Below are positions 9,697 through 21,749 of a stretch of 64,000 bases of DNA, in pieces. The stretch is from contig JAVYIG010000880.1 in assembly GCA_035222895.1 (NCBI GenBank), forward strand, positions 186,001 through 250,000. Direction: 5' to 3'. The position numbers were made by a program, and so were the translations under genes. The DNA is from Strongylocentrotus droebachiensis. Lineage: Eukaryota; Echinodermata; Echinoidea; Camarodonta; Strongylocentrotidae. The stretch's first letter is position 1, and every line of letters begins with the position of its first letter. Under the pieces are notes generated by a model, which had not been told where the DNA came from, did no database searches, and saw nothing but the letters and a program-made list of their open reading frames with translations.

Positions 9697-12600
9697 GTAA
9701 GAACACACTTTATATTTTAGATATGAATAACAAAATGTCACGTTAAACAGACATAATATAGGTCTATAAAAGATAAAAGTAAAGGCAATTTAAAGTGAAT
9801 CTGTTGAGTGAATATGATTATGAAGGTTTGTGAGAAAAAGTGAGGGAATTTAAATAAATGTTTAAAAATGTCATTATTATCATCAATATCAAAAATATTT
9901 GAAGCAATAAATGCCATTCTAGGTCAAAAGTCATGTTGTCATTAGATTCACATCGCAAGGGATGCACAATACAGCTTGTCACCATGACATTAGTTTTCTA
10001 CATTGCTTTAATTGTTTCCATACAATAAGCGCTACGGTTTTCCCCGTCTCCATGCCCACCGGACCCCGCCCCTGTGACTACACCCATGGCGTATTTAAAA
10101 GAGAAAGTTGTGACACGCACACACGATCGAAGCCTAAAGGTCAATTCATGGAGCTCACAATACATAGTTTGTATGTGAAAGGGAACAGACCTGTGAACGT
10201 GTTCGTGTGCACGTCTGAAAACTATCTCTCTCAATACGCTATGGCCACGCAATACCGTTGTGACGTACGTGAACATGCTTGTGTTGTTATTGTTTTTGTT
10301 GTTTTTGTTGATAGATGTGCAATGCGCTCATTATTATGCAGCAAATTAGCAGCGCGTATAGCGCGCGCGGATACTTTTTTTTGTATAAAATTATGCAGCT
10401 CTAGCTCTGTACTCGTACGTGATCGTTGGAATAGATTGCACATTAATTTTGCTGGATTTTTTCTTCTTCTTAACTTTGGTGAAAGAATATCTTATTTCTG
10501 ATCTGAATCTAAAGGTAAGTTTAGATGCCTGCTTTGGCTAATTAAGGCCTGAGCCCGAACGTTTCTGATCTTGAACCCTGCTTGCTTGTGAAGAAGCCAG
10601 ACTAACGTTAGATTTCTAACTGTTAGTGTTAGACCGTATGCGTAGTCTGACATCGAGAGGAGTGCAGTACAGTGCATTTGCATTGGGTATGGTGCATTGC
10701 ATTGCAGTGTGACTGTGATACGAGATTGTCTGTGTTTTTAAGTCAAAGCTCCTCCATCTAATCTTAGTTTTTAGACCATTAACCATTAGACTAACTGTTT
10801 TACTGTGATGTGTCTCCTACTCTCAGGCAACATCTACAAATGTGGCCCCATTCAAGAACTCGGTGGCTCCAGAATCCATGTACGGCAACGCCGATAAACC
10901 AGACTCAGATTCCTCGGACGAGGAGACCGAGGAGGGACAGGAGGACCAGCCACTTGCCAGACGGGGCTTTCAGGAGGTCGAGTTGGCCATGGCTAAACAA
11001 CCTGAAGAAGGGGCTGAAACAACTCCAGAAACTAGAGACACCGGTACTGAGGCATCTGAAGCACCCGAGCCAACTGCAGGTGAGAAAATAATGGACACTC
11101 TGTTTGTTTAGGAATGTTGTAAAGATTTTTTAGTAAATCTAGAATCTAGGGCATAATGTCACTAGAAAAATAGTAGAATTGGTGGTGGCACTAACTGCTA
11201 GACTTAGAGTAGTCTAGGTCTACAATAAATCATGGTAAAGGTTTAAAACAATTGCCTGTTGAGTCACGTGAGTGCATTGAGTGTTGTGAGAAAAGCAGGA
11301 TTTGGTTAAGAAATTAGATTAAATTAGATCTAGATAGATCTAGGCCTAGATTAATATGGTATTGTATGATTGAACAAATAACAGGCAATAGACCCTACCA
11401 AAGTAAAGGGAGTAGGGGAACATTTGCCCTTTTTATGGAGAGTTTTCAGCACATTATCATCGTTGGGGGCAATTCGAGCAAGTAAGGGTTAGAATTTAAG
11501 AAGTTGATTAAACTAAAGTCGATATCTAGATCTAGATCTACTATCAATTTATCAATCAAATCAATTTTATATTGTAGGGAAATTCAATCGGCCCTCAAAT
11601 CAATCTCCTTAGTATTTGTGTACATGTACGTTAACTACTTATTAGTAATCATTGTTTTTATCATCGCACTGAATCCACATAAAAAGTATTTTGAAAGGTA
11701 TTTAGTTTTTGCTCAATTAGTAGACCTACTCTTATTCCTCCCCCCCCCCCCACCGCGCAAAATAAGAGTAATTGTAATCACTCTATTCTTTTATTAAATG
11801 TTAATCGTTATTCCAATTTTTGAGTGGTGCCAATTAAAAGAGCGTTCACATCACAGTCCCTGCCAAATGAAAATCTGTGAATCCTTCAACCACACTACTT
11901 AAGTTCTATAAGTAACTACCACAGAAGAAGAAGATATCTAACAAAGATAATGAGTTGATATCTACCTAAGATCCTAATTCGATATCTACCTAAGTAAGAT
12001 ACTAATTCGATATCTACCTGAGATACTAAGTCGATATCTACCTAAGACACTAAGTTGATATCTACCTAAGATACTAAGTCTATATCTACCTGAGATACTA
12101 AGTCGATATCTACCTAAGATACTAGTCGATATCTTCCTAAGATACTAAGTCGACATCTTCCTAAGATACTAAGTCGATATCTACCTGAGATACTAAGTCG
12201 ATATCTACCTAAGATACTAGTCGATATCTTCCTAAGATACTAAGTCGATATCTACCTAAGATACTAAGTCGATATCTACCTGAGATACTAGTCGATATCT
12301 ACCTAAGATACTAAGTCGACATCTACCTAAGATACTAAGTCGATATCTACCTAAGATACTAAGTCGATATCTACCTAAGAAAAAGTCGATATCTACCTAA
12401 GATACTAAGATAATTTTGGTGATGGTGATCACTAAAAATGATTTTGTTTTGTTCTTTGTTTTGTTTTACTCACAAGCCTTTATGCAGCTCTGTAGGAGAA
12501 AAAGTCTTCCTCTTATACCAGCTAAATATAACTATGGGAAGGAAGTACATGTACATTGTATGAATCAGACTCTTGGAGGCCATTACTTCAGTGCCATTAG

Positions 12601-15218
12601 ACTTTTTATATATTCCCCATCAAGAACATGAAATCTCCCAAGATAATAGAAAAAATGAATAATTTGAATCAACATTTTATGTCTTTTAAAATAATTTTTA
12701 CAAAATATTTTCAATGATGCTAACGGCTTTCCATAAATGTTAAGTCCAACTTAGAGATAAGTTCAACTTAGGATCTTTGTGAAACACCCCCAGTACTACT
12801 AAGTTGATATCTAATATAGAACCAACAAGTGTTATAATAATATAAGCATTTTTTAAACTAAGAATAGTTTGGTTTATGGTAAATAGTTTCATGAGTGCCT
12901 TTATTAATTATTTAGCACATGACTGTATATTCTTTAAAAATAATCCAGCTAGACCCAACTGAATTATTTCAATATCTACTTGATGTTGTATTTATCTCCG
13001 GTAGCCAAACTGACGGTCCCAATCACAGAGCTGCCTAAGCCCAACGAGTGCAGCAGCTCTCAGGACAACAAGACCAACACTGAAATAATCCAGGAGTTCC
13101 GGGACACTGGTTTGGTTGCAGACTTGGTCGTCGAGAAGGTCCGACCAAACGGCGTGGCATTTGATATAGAACTGGACAATGTGCGAGTGCGATCAATGCG
13201 CCCGAAGACAGCCAAGGGCTTCCGGGTTCCTAAGCCACCTCGCCGCCTTGAGAGGCTGGAGGTCAAGCCTTCCGCCGTAGGGGAGGAGGAGGAGAAACTC
13301 GCGAAGAAAATCAGGGACAAGCAGGAGAAGGCTGCCCTCAAAAAAAAGGTAATTCCTCCAATAAATTTATTAGCATCATGTGAGACAAAAATATCAATTT
13401 GATACTGAAGAAGAGTTTTGTTTATTGAAACAAATTTATCAAAATAAGATCAGTCAGAAAGATGAGTTGTTTTAAGTCTCACAAATGTTCTCATTTTCAA
13501 AAATGTATTTATTTTTAATAGTGAATGAACACATGACCTCTTAATTGAGAAATGTAGTGGAGTACACATGTTGCAAATATCGTGGTACCACAAATAAATT
13601 TATATTCCATATGTAGACTTAAAAGAAAAACTCCTTTTATCCTGTAAAATAGCCACTTTACGATTTAAAAAAAAACATCATATTAATAGTAATGAATTCT
13701 ATTTTTAATTATATTTATACTTACTTACTTTTGTATTCCAGGAGTTGAGAGAATCACGGCTCCAAAAGAAGAGGGAGAAACTTGAGAAGCAGCAGAAGGC
13801 TGTGGAGTTCGTCGCCGCTGCTGATCACATGAAGAGGACGGATGCTGCAGAGTTCATTGCCCGTCAGGTTGAGAGGGCTAAGAGCGCCCGTCTCTTGACC
13901 ACAGAGAACCGACTGGCCAAAGCAGAGGCCGCCAAGCAGCACAGGGAGGATGTCCGTAGCCGGTGCTGCTGCGTAAGTGCGATGGTCAAGTTTATTGACC
14001 ATTAAGACCCTTTAGGCTATTGAGAGTGTGTAATGTTGGTTGAAGATTCTGTCAGTAATGCTACGGTCACAAAGGTTTGTACGAATGATAGTTTTGTACA
14101 AATCTCCCTGTCTTTCCATTGTCTTCCCGAATTTCCATTGCCTGAAATCGTTTGTAAGGCATTTGTAGCAGTTCGTAATGACATTTGTGACCGAGGCTTT
14201 AGCACTTTTATATTTTCATTTGAAGTGTGTTATTATCAGTGTCAGACTTGGGTCAAATGTTAAATTATTGTGTTTTTCATCAAAGGCTTTCTACAGTATA
14301 GCCAAATACAATCAGTACCACATGTAACTTTATTCATCACAAAATGTGCAATTAACTTCAAATCCTGTACCATAGATGTAAAGATTTGACAGAGCGACAG
14401 ACAAAGATGGAAAAAAAAAGATGTAAAACTGATTTAAAAGGTGACCTGTTATGCAAATAATTGTTTGACCTATATGCCAAGTACCAGTACTATACATAGG
14501 CATTTATTTAAAGGTACAGACCAGTTTTGGAAATGCCCCCCTCTCAAAAAATGAAAATGGAAGCTCTTATTACCAATCATGTGAAAGAATGTGTTTTGAC
14601 TAATACAAGATGATAAATTTTTTGCCGAGAAACCGCCTACTAATTGATATATTTGGTAAATTAGTTTATCTATTAGTGTGTGAGAGATAAACGCACATGC
14701 CGCGCACGTGTAAGTAGTCCCATATACATCTTTCTGTGTACAGTGCTTGTACCTTTACGAAGAATGGGCTACATTTCTTATCATGTTGATGATTCCAGAA
14801 CCTTGCAGTACACACCAATACTTATATGCTAGATGATCAATCTTTTCTGATCGATTCCACACCTTACCTTTAACAATGCAATCGCATGACCAGAACTGGT
14901 CTTTATCTTTAACAAATGAAAATGATTGAGAATATTACAATTGATAATTGCATGACAGGAATGTGTAAAGTACATGTGTAATCCTTTCTTTTACAGCAAG
15001 AGTGCCCAGACGTCGATTACGACGAAATAAGCACTTACAATGGCAGCAGCACAAACAGCACCAGATGGGGCAGTGCAATCAGCATTGAGGGCAGCGTCAA
15101 TGGTGACGAGAGCCCTCCACTGTACTACAAGTCTCTTGCATGTCTTGTCCCCGTCGAGCGACCTAAAAATTACGTCAATTTTTTTGATAGGCCAGTTGGA
15201 GGGGGTCAAGAATACTAG
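9502..15218 (+). CDS. STMND1: Stathmin-family protein, STMND1-like (5 exons, complete)
   Basis: Exons 9502-9696, 10827-11079, 13005-13348, 13742-13972 and 14997-15218 join in frame to 414 residues. The ATG at 9502 has a good context (AAGATGG). Residues 38-65 form a basic cluster followed by an aromatic/hydrophobic segment ending in Cys. Residues 91-105 are Asp/Glu/Ser-rich. Residues 176-238 hold EIIQEF, AFDIEL and KPPRRLERLEV, matching the region ahead of the helix in STMND1. Residues 243-338 form a charged Glu/Lys helix the length of the stathmin tubulin-binding helix, then CCC at 339-341 and a Ser/Gly/acidic C-terminus. Stathmins bind or sequester tubulin; activity is inferred. Human STMND1 is shorter, so the acidic N-terminal part is an extension. 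A classical neuronal stathmin is the alternative, but the pre-helix motif favours STMND1. Confidence 0.8.
9697..10826. other. STMND1-like intron 1
   Basis: No further exon recognised. A 179-codon ORF at 9962-10501 lacks any family signal and has intron-like composition. Confidence 0.5.
10827..11079 (+). CDS. STMND1: STMND1-like exon 2: acidic low-complexity region
   Basis: Follows CTCTCAG and leaves in phase 1 at GCAG|GTGAGA. Contains DSDSSDEETEEGQED, a likely casein-kinase-2 type stretch, and a Glu/Thr/Pro-rich end. Predicted disordered. Confidence 0.85.
11932..12411 (+). repeat. 24-bp minisatellite, about 20 units
   Basis: Unit close to TAAGTCGATATCTACCTAAG plus ATAC, with a 23-base variant (TAGTCG). 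CTAAG/CTGAG and TCG/TTG substitutions recur across units, suggesting higher-order copying. A leftover unit at 12796-12812 lies beyond the adjacent MITE. Confidence 0.95.
12590..12791 (+). mobile_element. MITE copy (partner at 39229-39535)
   Basis: Shares with the partner CATCAAGAACATGAAA, TTTGAATCAACATTTTATG, ACAAAATATTTTCAA and the 3' terminal repeat ending GTGAAACACCCCC. The 5' terminal repeat is lost or too diverged to see. Confidence 0.75.
13005..13348 (+). CDS. STMND1: STMND1-like exon 3: pre-helix motif and start of helix
   Basis: Enters in phase 1 after CCGGTAG and ends AAAAAAAAG|GTAATT in phase 0. It holds the family-defining AFDIEL and KPPRRLERLEV motifs and the first part of the charged helix. 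Confidence 0.88.
13349..13741. other. STMND1-like intron 3
   Basis: AT-rich, nothing recognised. Confidence 0.4.
13742..13972 (+). CDS. STMND1: STMND1-like exon 4: main stathmin helix
   Basis: Seventy-seven codons, phase 0 at both ends, almost all helix-forming (Glu, Lys, Arg, Ala, Leu). Ends HREDVRSRCCC before GTAAGT. Length and charge pattern match the second tubulin-binding half of the stathmin helix. Confidence 0.88.
14512..14908 (-). mobile_element. TTAA-flanked MITE, copy A (inverted relative to copy B at 49573)
   Basis: Both ends carry inverted AGRTAMAGACCAGT repeats, flanked by TTAA at 14508-14511 and 14909-14912. It shares long internal blocks, inverted, with 49573-49939 (AATCATGTGAAAGAAT, ACCGCCTACTAATT, CATATACATCTTTCTGTGTA). 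TTAA targets are typical of piggyBac-type elements; no transposase is present. It lies in STMND1-like intron 4. Confidence 0.8.
14997..15218 (+). CDS. STMND1: STMND1-like exon 5: Ser/Gly/acidic C-terminus
   Basis: Follows TTTTACAG and reads QECPDVDYDEIS, two NST-type stretches, then PPLYYKSLACLVP and a TAG at 15216-15218. No known domain. Confidence 0.8.
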   Translation, partial: QECPDVDYDEISTYNGSSTNSTRWGSAISIEGSVNGDESPPLYYKSLACLVPVERPKNYVNFFDRPVGGGQEY

Positions 15219-15444
15219 ATTTTCATCTCCGAAGAAATCTCCCCTAAAAAAATTACGTAGCTTTATTATTATTATTATGACACAAAGACTTATGATATGT
15301 GTTTTTAAGGAATTTATACCAAATCATATATTTATGTGTTTTACAAACAATTTTGCAAACAATTTTGCATTCAAAGTAGGTTTAAAACAAGGCAAGGCTT
15401 ATAAGTTTGTTGCAGATGGAGAGAGGAGCATCATGGTAGGTACA

Positions 15445-15700
15445 TGCATCTGTATTGTGACGAGCTGCGGTGTATTGCATAGTCCTACAAATTACCTTGT
15501 GTGCAGCAATATTTGTTTTGTGACAAGCTGGTGGATTTCATTGTCCAGTGACTTCCATCTTTGCATTACATCCGCATTGTGACAAAAAATGTTTGTCCAA
15601 CAACCGTGCATCCAAGTCTGTATTGTGACAAGCAACTGCGTTCCATTGTCAACTGACTAACTGCTGTATGGCAATATCTGTATTGTGACAAGCTAGTGTA
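15445..15700 (+). repeat. Degenerate repeat of about 50-60 bp behind the STMND1-like stop
   Basis: TGTATTGTGACAAGC-like cores recur near 15450, 15512, 15569, 15618 and 15680. It probably lies in the 3' UTR or just beyond. No AATAAA is obvious before 16663-16668. Confidence 0.55.
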
Positions 15701-17200
15701 ATGCACATCCAACAACTATTTACTTAGCTACATGTACTGTATTCATGCCTATCAACGATCCGCTGAGCAGTGTGACTTTTGTATAATGACATGGTCTCCC
15801 ATACTTCATTGCCCAATGTCATACATCTGCAGCAAAACCAGCAAACCAAATTGCACATAGCAAAGAGTTGCAGCGCCGTGGGAGTTCCTAGCTGAGTTAA
15901 ACTTTATTTCTCAGATCCATTTCTTAAATCCATTTATTAATGTACTAGTCTATCAAATCATTAGTTTTACAAATCATTGATTGAGTCATCAGATTTAACT
16001 TCACTTTTTCTGTTGATGAAATTTTGAATTCAATTACCCAGAGACTGCCACTTTTCTCAATAGCCTTGGCATTCATTTAAACTAATTTACCACTGGCGTT
16101 TATACCTGCTGGCCTTCAATAAGAAAAAGATATATTAGTAACTCAACCAAATCTTGTGTTGTACTGGTTCATTGAAAATCTAAACACAATTTTTTTTTTA
16201 AATACCTTGGGATACCAAAAGCTAAGATGATATCAAGTTTATCTAGGGGGAAATAAGCAACATGCATACTTGTGAATTGTATCAATGTTAATTTAAAGTT
16301 CTGTAGAATATTGGGAATACCAAATGTCAAAACTGGAGGAAATTTATGAGCAAATCCAAACTCAAAGTGAAGCCAATAACTTGGACTTTTGAAGTTAGAT
16401 TTGCAGATTTTCAAAGGGGAAATAAGTAACAAATAACCAGTTTCACAAAATAAGTAAGAAATAGCTAGTAAACTCAAGTAGTAACAAATCTCCGACCCAA
16501 TTTAGAATGTTCATTTTGATTGGGTTTTTTTTCAATGGGAAATATATACCATTATCTGTATGTGCACAATTTTATAACTTAATTAATGTCATGCAGAAGT
16601 TAGTTGTAGTTCCACAGAATGTATCAGAAATAACAGGTTTGAGGTTACTGCTCTATTCACCCAATAAACCAAATATGTAAAAGTAATTCAAGTTTTTTTT
16701 TAAGGGAAAATAACACCCCATTGTGCCTTTGTGCGCAATTTCTTCAGTCATCAATTGTATTCAAAGTCTCACTGACTTTGCACTCCCAATTCAACTAAGA
16801 ACCAAACTCTGATCAACCCACTTGGGGTGGGGTTACTCATTAGTCAGCATACCATCTTCCTTGGAGGCTCTGGCTAGGTGTATTAATTGAAAAGCCAAAA
16901 TTGCAGGACATTGCACACCTTTTGATCTCAAGTCAGTTAGAAATTGGGCTGGTGTGGTGTGGTGTTGCCTGATTTCTAACAGACTTGATGTTTTCTTCTT
17001 GTCACTAGGTGTGCAGATATATGCCTTGCAATTGCAACACTGCAATTTATCCAAACAGTCAGATCAAGATTATTTGAGTGTATGAACCATGCAACAACTC
17101 ACCACTCAATTCTGTTCAAATTTAGTAAGGTCTCTATGGCCTGCTTAGTATAGGTTAGCTGGTAGGCTTAGAAGTTAAGAAAAAAAAAAATTCAATAAAA
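15700..17200. other. Intergenic AT-rich sequence with weak spaced repeats
   Basis: GGGAAATAAG-like cores at about 16247, 16413, 16537 and 16703 hint at an old repeat with a 120-167 bp step. No gene was recognised. A possible distal poly(A) signal is at 16663-16668. Confidence 0.4.
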
Positions 17201-17209
17201 AAGTTTTAC

Positions 17210-17640
17210 AAAATATTCAATTAGTTGCATATATAGATTTTTAAGAACAAAGTGCAATAAATGTTGCTGTGTAAAAAATGATTAACTAATGGATTCATAT
17301 TTCAGTGCAATAGCAATGGGACAGGATATGACCTTTCCAATAATCAATGATCTATTTAAAGTTCAACAGGAAGAAAAAATATCCAATTAGTTGCAAATTT
17401 AAATTCTTAACAACAAAGTGCAATAAATGTTCTATTTGAAGTTCAACAGGAACAAAAAATATCAAATTAGTTGCAAATTTAACTTCTTAACAACAAAGTG
17501 CAATAAATGATCTATTTGAAGTTCAACAGGAACAAAAAATATCCAATTAGTTGCAAATTTAAATTCTTAACAACAAAGTGCAATAAATGTAGCTGTGTAA
17601 AAATGATTAACTAATAGAAACATATTTCAGCAATGGGGCA
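17210..17640 (+). repeat. 80-bp tandem repeat
   Basis: AATTAGTTGCAAATTTAA anchors at 17387, 17467 and 17547 give exact 80-base steps, with an older unit at 17221. Each unit also holds GTTCAACAGGAA and AACAAAGTGCAATAAATG. Confidence 0.85.
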
Positions 17641-18369
17641 GGATATGACCTTCCCAGCAATTCAGACCTTTACAGCTCAAATACTTGACTAAAATCATTA
17701 TTTTAGTATGAGTCTATTTTTTTAGCAATTTTACAGGCTTCATTCAAATTTAGGGACCAACTGAGCTTGAGAAGAGTATAAATTTTGAAAGGAATATTAA
17801 GATACATCATATGCAAGTAATGTAATGATAAAGAATTAGTGCATTCAGCTGAGCAGCACCTTTGCTCCTTAACTAAGTATTTTGAAAAGTGTGAAAGTTA
17901 ACATTTAGGAACATCTCATTAACAGTTGAGTTCCCCCAAAATAGCCCCCCCCAAAAAAAAAAAAAATTCTAGAACTGCCTTTCAATATTTAACTCTACAT
18001 CAGTATTTATGAGGTGTTCAAGAACATTCAAATTGGTTCATAGTTTTGTTATGATAAGTCTTTAGAAGAAACTTTTGAGGGAAAGCACATGAATCTGAAT
18101 TCAAATACATGCACTTATTGTGTGATATACATGTAAGTCAGGATATTATTCAATTTTGAAAACATAGTGGGCAAACAAACAAAATTGGTAAATTACTTTG
18201 AAATTACCAATTAATTATTCTTTTTAGATCAATTATGGCAAGAAAAGTTGAAACAAATATTAGATTTGAAAGCGAATGCATTCATTTTCAACAGGTGTTT
18301 GTAGGAAAATAAATAGATAAAGATTAACACAAATATAGAGGTAACTCAACTACAATGTACATGTATTTA

Positions 18370-20610
18370 AATATAAGAGACTTTCTCAGTGGAATTGACA
18401 GGACGGTTAAATTTCAGTATGCACCTTAAATTTCAAATGCATTATTAAAACAACATTAAATAGTCAAGGTTTCCAGTTCAATTAGGTCAAATTCAGGTGA
18501 AAATTATGAGCAATTTTGTTGATAGGTACACAATTAGGAACAAAATATTCAGCCAACTCACCAATTTAAAAATTAGTGACCATCTTCACTTTTTCCTCAA
18601 AACCGAGTTCTCTTATAGGAAAAGGTTTCCAAAATATTTTTTTAAAACCATTTCATTGTAGAATACCGTGATTGTGGCTGTAAATATCCTAATTACCTGT
18701 ATATTAATTTAAGAGCTAGGTAAATTAGCAAACTTGAGAGGCTTTCTCAGTGGAAAAAAAGTTGTACACAAAATTAAGATTTGCAATCTATGCACTGAAT
18801 GTCTTCATCATCAGGGCATTGCTCAAATCTGTAAAGTTTCTAAGTTTAAGGTTACAGTTTTAATCATTTTGTTCCAATAAACAGTGGGGAAAAAAAGTCA
18901 GAATGGAAGCTAAATTTGCAAAGCATTAATCTGTTCACGAAGAAAGTTAAACAGTATATTATATGAAAATCATACTTAGATAATACAGGCAACTCCTTCA
19001 TTTCAGTCGAGAGACTGTTTCAGTAGAATGGACAGATTAATTCAAATATCAAAATGATGTTGGTAATTTAATGTATTACGCACATCAGGAATATGAAGAC
19101 AAAAAAACGAATTTTTACAAACTTTAGTCAGGCCAAAACAAAATCTTTTTGGCAGAAATAGTGCAATGTAGCAATGTTGTTGAATTCCGTATATGGTTCA
19201 AACCAACACCAGAAGTGGAAGAACAAAAATGTATAATTTAGAATCTAAATGAAGCTCAATGAGCCATTCATATTTATGAAAAATAAGTTTGCATTTCTAT
19301 GTGTACTCTGAATTTGCAACATCACAGTATAAATGTTATTAGAAAGTAGTCTGTCATATGCATTGTAGATTATGCATAAACCTAATTTCCATAATCTTCC
19401 AAATTATTGGGTGCATTATAGGTTTAATGTGTTCAACAAGTGTGCCCTATCTCTTGAGGAATACAGTATTAAATAGTCATCAATTAAAACAAATTGTGCA
19501 ATATTCAATCATAAATCAGGTTGTAGGAACTAGAGAACAACAAAAAGTAACTATAAATTAAAACCATTGTGTTTAAGAATTAAAAGTTGGTTGCAGTAAT
19601 AAAAAAAAAAAGCAAGACTTTAACAAATAATATGTGGATGGGGTAGGGGATAACAACTAGCATAAAAATAAAATGCAGAGAGAGAGAGAGATAACATAAC
19701 ATAAATATCATAAAAAGAAAAGATTTAATGACTTCAGTAAAAATAAAAAAAAATAAAAAAATAGAGTCAAAGAAATAAACTCATGTGCAATATTAGATTT
19801 TTGGCATATAATTTTATTCAAGGTATCTTGTCTTCGAATGCAGTGTTAAGTTGGCCATTACTTTACTAAAATATGCAATCTACAAATATAGAATCTATGT
19901 TCCAGTCGGGAAGTGTTACAGAGAAACTGATAGTGATATGTACAGGACAATAAAATATAACTGAATTTGGAAGCAAGATTTAAAAAGGAATTTAATTGGG
20001 TGTGGGGGAGGGTGTACAAATCAATACTCAATTGATTAAAGCTAAGGGGAGCAGTAAAATTAAAAGTAAAAAGCAAGAGTAATCAAAACAATTACAGGAA
20101 TCTTGCAAAGGTAGCAGCACATATATCAGAGTAGAGAAAAGGTTGATAATTGCATCACTCTAAATAGAAAATTATAAAAGTAGTTATTAGATTTTATTAA
20201 TTTATATCCAATATCAAAAATTTTAATGTGTAATCATACTATTTGTGTACTGAACTATATGTTTTACTGAATGCAATGTAATGTTAGCCATTAATTTTCA
20301 AAAGATACAAAATGTTTACATAAGGAATTAAGGGTAAGGGCATGGGGTAAAAACCACAAGATTTTATCAAATTTAATGTGGGGTGAGGAAGTGATGAGAA
20401 TGGATATTTTAGATTAAGAAATATTTTGATGAAAAGTAAAATTCCTAGCAAAAACACAATGTAGAAATAGTGTAGGGCAAATAGAAGTAGAAACAAATTA
20501 AAGACTAAGAATGAAGTAGCATTAACACTGGTGCAATGTTGGTTATCAAACATGTAATTGTACTCTATCTACTCATATTTCTGAATGCAGTGTTAACTTG
20601 GCCATTAATG
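18370..20610 (-). repeat. Degenerate repeats, inverted relative to the 21.7-24.4 kb families
   Basis: GAGACTTTCTCAGTGG-like motifs near 18378, 18735 and 19010 are the reverse complement of the array at 23.27-24.43 kb. GCAGTGTTAACTTGGCCATTA motifs near 19843, 20276 and 20586 are the reverse complement of those at 21.75-22.5 kb. No gene was recognised in this stretch. Confidence 0.6.
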
Positions 20611-20879
20611 TACACAGTTATTGAATACACAAGGAAGGATTAATAGGGGCAAGACAACTAACTACAGAACAACAAAATATGACTGCAAATGAAAAAAAAA
20701 ATGTTGAAGATAGGAATATTTTGAAGGCAACTGAAAGGAACTAAAATTAATGTGCATGTATAATAATGACCAGAATGTATTTTCACTTCTAACAGTGAAG
20801 CAAATACAAAAGTTACCAGTAACTGAAACGGAATCGGATTTGCGATATCAGTATCTTTGCAATAACAAAAGAAGTAATA

Positions 20880-21620
20880 AGTGTAACCAAGCAAACAAGC
20901 AAGCAAGTAAAAGTTATCACAAACAAAAGCAAAATTGAATATGTAACAACAGTAAAAACACAAGAGGCAATGAATATTGTTGTTATTATTATTGTTATTT
21001 TTTTATTATAATCAAGGAGTAATAAGTATCACCAAGCAAACAAGCAAGCAAAAGTTATCTCTAACAAAAGAACAATTGAATATGTAACACCAGTAAAAAC
21101 ACAAGAGGCAATGAATATTGTTGTTATTATTATTTGTATTATTAAGAGTAATAAGTATAACCAAGCAAACAAGCAAGCAAAAGTTATCTCTAACAAAAGA
21201 ACATTTGAATATGTAACACCAGTAAAAACACAAGAGGCAATGAATATTGTTGTATTTATTATTGTAATAAAAGAGTAATAAGTATCACCAAGCAAACAAG
21301 CAAGCAAGTAAAAGTTATTACAAACAAAAGCAAAATTGAATATGTAACAACAGTAAAAACACAAGAGTAATAAGTATCACCAAGCAAACAAGCAAGCAAA
21401 AGTTATTTCCAACTAAAGCAAAATTGAATATGTAACAACAGTAAAAACACAAGAGTAATAAGTATCACCAAGCAAACAAGCAAGCAAAAGTTATTTCTAA
21501 CCAAAGCAAAATTGAATATGTAACAACAGTAAAAACACAAGAAGTAATAAGTATCACCAAGCAAACAAGCAAGCAAAAGTTATCTCTAACCAAAGAAAAA
21601 TTGAATATGTTAACAGCAAA
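20880..21620 (+). repeat. Tandem array with 88-92 and about 128-bp unit lengths
   Basis: CCAAGCAAACAAGCAAGCAA anchors lie near 20886, 21032, 21161, 21288, 21380, 21468 and 21557. Longer units on the left carry an extra 40-base segment (GAGGCAATGAATATTGTTGT plus an ATT run), which the shorter right-hand units lack. ORFs here are artefacts. Confidence 0.9.
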
Positions 21621-21749
21621 AACACAGGAAGCAATAAGTATTGTTTGTTTGTACTATTATTATTACTTTAATAATAAAGTACAAAAATCAAATAGGGCAG
21701 AGTAAAGAAAGTGAGATTAAAGTTAAAGAATAGTAGTTGAGGTATGAAC

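Larger units (their letters stand above)
11080..13004. other. STMND1-like intron 2
   Basis: A C run at 11741-11750, then the 24-bp minisatellite and a MITE copy listed separately; otherwise AT-rich sequence without recognised content. Confidence 0.6.

Noticed and set aside
9962-10501. 179-codon ORF
   Set aside because: Lies inside STMND1-like intron 1, has AT/intron composition and no recognisable motif.
11932-12411. Regular direct repeats that could resemble a CRISPR array
   Set aside because: Units are contiguous with no unique spacers, in an intron of a eukaryotic gene: a minisatellite.
15040-15582. 180-codon ORF
   Set aside because: Out-of-frame shadow of the last STMND1-like exon, extended into downstream repeats.
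20658-21364. Overlapping minus-strand ORFs with repeated CFYWCYIF-like motifs
   Set aside because: They repeat with the tandem array and follow its indels, so they are translations of repeats.
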